DNA of 6,628 nucleotides from Oscillospiraceae bacterium. GTDB lineage: Bacteria > Bacillota > Clostridia > Oscillospirales > Ruminococcaceae. Shown here in pieces: positions 4,893 to 6,628 of this stretch. The notes under the pieces are model-generated. The model did not search any database. It saw only the letters and a program-made list of their open reading frames with translations, and was not told the DNA's origin. The stretch lies in contig JAEDNF010000090.1 in the NCBI GenBank assembly GCA_016302655.1, positions 1 through 6,628 on the forward strand, written 5' to 3'. Positions within the stretch are counted from its first letter, which is position 1; every line of letters starts with the position of its first letter. The position numbers were made by a program, and so were the translations under genes.

Positions 4893-6404
4893 ATGGAAAA
4901 CAACAACGCAGAGCAGATAGAGCAGCTTTCCGAAGAAGAGCTTCTTGCACAGCTTGATGAACAGCACCGCATAAGGATAGAGAAGTTAAACGAGCTGAAA
5001 GCCGACGGAAAGAATCCTTACGAGACAACGAAGTTTGATTTCACCCACACTGCACAGCAGATAAGGGACAACTTTGAAGAGCTTGAAGAAAAGGATGTAA
5101 TGATAGCAGGCCGTATCACCAGCTGGCGTGACATGGGCAAGGCTAACTTTATCGATATCCGTGACGGAAGCGGCAGAATGCAGGTCTATGTACGCATAGA
5201 TGATATCGGAGAGGACAGCTTCAAGCAGTTCAAGAAGTGGGATCTCGGCGATATCGTAGGCGTCAGCGGATTTGTATTCAGAACGAGAAGAGGAGAGATA
5301 AGCGTTCACGCAAAGAGCATAAAGCTTCTTTCAAAATCTCTGCTCCCCCTTCCCGAAAAGTGGCACGGACTTAAGGACAAGGAAGAGCGCTACAGAAAGC
5401 GTTATCTTGACCTTATCGCAAACCCCGAGATAAAGGACACTTTTGTAAAGCGTTCAATGATACTGCGTGAGATACGCAGTTTCCTTGACAGCAAGGGATA
5501 TATCGAGGTTGACACCCCCGTACTTCATACTCTTGAGATAGGTGCGGCGGCAAGACCGTTCAAAACTCACCACAACGCTCTTGATATCGATATGTATCTG
5601 CGTATCGAGACCGAGCTTTACTTAAAGCGCCTTATAGTAGGCGGCTTTGACAGGGTATACGAGGTAGGCAGAATTTTCAGAAACGAGGGTATGGACGCAA
5701 CCCACAACCCCGAGTTCACATCGATAGAAATGTACCAGGCGTACACCGATTATTACGGCATGATGGATCTTATCGAGGAGATGTACCGCACCGTAGCAAT
5801 AAAGGTATGCGGCACGGATACCGTATCTTATCAGGGCAAGGAAATTGCGATAGGCAAGCCCTGGAAGCGTATGACGATGAAAGAAGCTGTCCGTGAGTAC
5901 ACCGGTCTTGACTATGACAGCTGGACGAGCGACGCCGACGCAGTAGCTAAGGCTAAGGAAAAGCACGCAGAGATAGCCGACACCGCCACAAAGGGCGAGG
6001 TACTTATAGAGCTGTTTGAGCAGTTCGTTGAAGAGAATCTTATTCAGCCTACGATAATTTACGATTATCCCGTTGAGAACTCTCCGCTTGCAAAGAGAAA
6101 GCCCTCCGATCCCGCATTCACCGAGCGTTTTGAATATTTCATCAACGCCTGCGAATTCGGCAACGCATTCTCCGAGCTGAACGACCCCATCGACCAGCGT
6201 GAGCGTTTCACAAAGCAGGTAAACGAGAAGAGAAAGCAGGGCGCAAACGCAGAGATAGACGAGGACTTCCTGACAGCGCTTGAATACGGTCTGCCTCCTA
6301 CGGGCGGTCTGGGCATGGGACTTGACAGATTCGTAATGCTGCTGACCGACAGCGCAAGCATTAGAGATGTTCTGTTGTTCCCCACAATGAAGCCGATTGA
6401 CTAA
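4893..6404 (+). CDS. lysS: Lysyl-tRNA synthetase, class II
   Basis: This cytoplasmic enzyme charges tRNA-Lys with lysine using ATP. The 503-residue product has the usual length for bacterial LysRS2. After an acidic N-terminal tail comes the typical helix ending in DGKNPY (38-43), then an OB-fold anticodon-binding domain at about 68-150 (GRITSWRDMGKANFIDIRDG). The class II catalytic core follows: motif 1 around Pro209 (VDTPVLH), AAARPF, motif 2 with FRNEG (262-266, Arg263 and Glu265 for ATP and lysine contacts) and HNPEF (271-275), and motif 3 GMGLDR (474-479, Arg479) followed by the LysRS-type ending SIRDVLLFPTMKP. The start is supported by AGAGGAA at 4881-4887. Two in-frame TAA codons end it (6402-6407). 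Only 15 nt separate it from greA, so there is no room for its own leader such as a T-box. No defect is seen. Confidence 0.98.
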   Translation: MENNNAEQIEQLSEEELLAQLDEQHRIRIEKLNELKADGKNPYETTKFDFTHTAQQIRDNFEELEEKDVMIAGRITSWRDMGKANFIDIRDGSGRMQVYVRIDDIGEDSFKQFKKWDLGDIVGVSGFVFRTRRGEISVHAKSIKLLSKSLLPLPEKWHGLKDKEERYRKRYLDLIANPEIKDTFVKRSMILREIRSFLDSKGYIEVDTPVLHTLEIGAAARPFKTHHNALDIDMYLRIETELYLKRLIVGGFDRVYEVGRIFRNEGMDATHNPEFTSIEMYQAYTDYYGMMDLIEEMYRTVAIKVCGTDTVSYQGKEIAIGKPWKRMTMKEAVREYTGLDYDSWTSDADAVAKAKEKHAEIADTATKGEVLIELFEQFVEENLIQPTIIYDYPVENSPLAKRKPSDPAFTERFEYFINACEFGNAFSELNDPIDQRERFTKQVNEKRKQGANAEIDEDFLTALEYGLPPTGGLGMGLDRFVMLLTDSASIRDVLLFPTMKPID

Positions 6405-6455
6405 TAACTTTCTATAAGTTGCTATATCTGAACTAAACAGGACTTATCTAAGGTG

Positions 6456-6568
6456 TTTAAGCCAAACCTTAAACCAATTTAAGCCGAAGTTAAGCCAAAT
6501 CCGAATTTGAAATTATGCAAATTCAGGTGGATTGAGATAGCATACGATAAGTTCATACTATTTAAGCC
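6456..6568. repeat. Four scattered copies of TTAAGCC
   Basis: TTTAAGCC occurs at 6456-6463, 6478-6485 and 6561-6568, and the shorter TTAAGCC at 6490-6496. CTTAAA (6468-6473) lies between the first two and can pair with either TTTAAG, which gives two mutually exclusive hairpins. The spacing is irregular (22, about 12 and about 71 nt), so this is not a tandem or CRISPR-like array. Confidence 0.5.
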
Positions 6569-6594
6569 CGTTGAGAATGCTCATGTACGGTAAA
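6561..6594 (+). other. Hairpin resembling group II intron domain V
   Basis: The arm reads TTTA (6561-6564), AGC bulge, CCGT (6568-6571), TGAG (6572-6575), loop AATG, CTCA (6580-6583), TGT bulge, ACGG (6587-6590), TAAA (6591-6594). The 3' side CTCATGTACGGT fits the usual domain V pattern (CTCAYGYACGGTTC), and an AGCC-like 5' side with a bulge before ACGG is also expected there. Against it: the loop is AATG and not GAAA, the 5' strand has an extra C and lacks one base, and no other intron domain or reverse transcriptase is visible. It may be a degenerate fragment or a coincidental look-alike. Confidence 0.2.
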
Positions 6595-6628
6595 GAAGCA
6601 AGCAACCGAAAACAATAGATAGACCGCC

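Larger units (their letters stand above)
6421..6594 (+). ncRNA. Candidate structured RNA downstream of lysS, class unassigned
   Basis: The 224 bases after lysS hold no credible gene and are about 36% GC, lower than the genes. They show several levels of complementarity. GGACTTATC (6440-6448) pairs with GATAAGTTC (6546-6554) over 9 bp with one G-U. Inside this, GTTTAAG/CTTAAAC (6455-6461/6468-6474) forms a 7-bp hairpin, and AATCC+GAATTTG pairs with CAAATTC+GGATT (6498-6509/6518-6533), 12 bp with one 4-nt bulge. GCTAT-CT (6421-6425, 6428-6429) can pair with AGATAGC (6535-6541), crossing the 9-bp stem as a pseudoknot. A further hairpin lies at 6561-6594. Such nesting suggests a folded RNA or a mobile-element end rather than random spacer, but AT-rich sequence gives chance pairing easily. 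It could belong to a gene beyond the window edge. The strand is assumed. Confidence 0.35.

Noticed and set aside
6406..6420. Terminator-like AACTT-TCTAT-AAGTT after lysS
   Set aside because: Only 5 AT-rich pairs and no T-run after it. I see no convincing intrinsic terminator for the operon in the window.

Overview
The window holds six complete co-directional genes on the + strand. They are flanked by a structured, non-coding 5' leader and a structured AT-rich stretch after the last gene. Base composition (genes roughly mid-40s % GC), heavy use of ATA and AGA codons, strong purine-rich ribosome binding sites and the protein sequences point to an anaerobic Firmicute of the Clostridia, most likely an Oscillospiraceae/Ruminococcaceae gut bacterium. 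That placement is inferred from memory of protein families, not from a search.

Layout: positions 1-233 are a leader rich in perfect inverted repeats. Positions 234-4351 form a cell-division and peptidoglycan-remodelling module: ftsE, ftsX, a secreted coiled-coil M23 (LytM) peptidase, and a membrane-anchored PDZ/S41 (C-terminal processing protease-like) protein. Gene spacings are an 8-nt overlap, 17 nt and 29 nt, so the four genes look like one operon. A 55-nt gap with a GC-rich hairpin separates them from greA (transcript cleavage factor) and lysS (class II lysyl-tRNA synthetase), which lie 15 nt apart. Positions 6405-6628 contain no gene. They carry repeats, long-range complementarity that could form a pseudoknot, and a hairpin that resembles domain V of a group II intron. 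The far ends of both RNAs may lie outside the window.

How it works together: FtsEX is a membrane ABC-type complex that switches cell-wall hydrolases on during division. In E. coli the partner is EnvC, whose LytM domain has lost catalysis. Here the neighbouring gene has the same layout (signal peptide, long coiled coil, terminal LytM domain) but keeps all expected zinc-binding and catalytic residues, so FtsEX probably drives a working endopeptidase directly. The fourth gene occupies the place where Bacillus has CtpB next to ftsEX, but its catalytic site is altered: the nucleophile serine is a cysteine (Cys299), the usual lysine is kept (Lys324), the usual aspartate is an asparagine, and the DLRxNPGG motif is degraded.

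The points most worth a second look are that altered S41 active site, the unassigned leader RNA before ftsE, and the folded region downstream of lysS. Everything else is ordinary housekeeping content.
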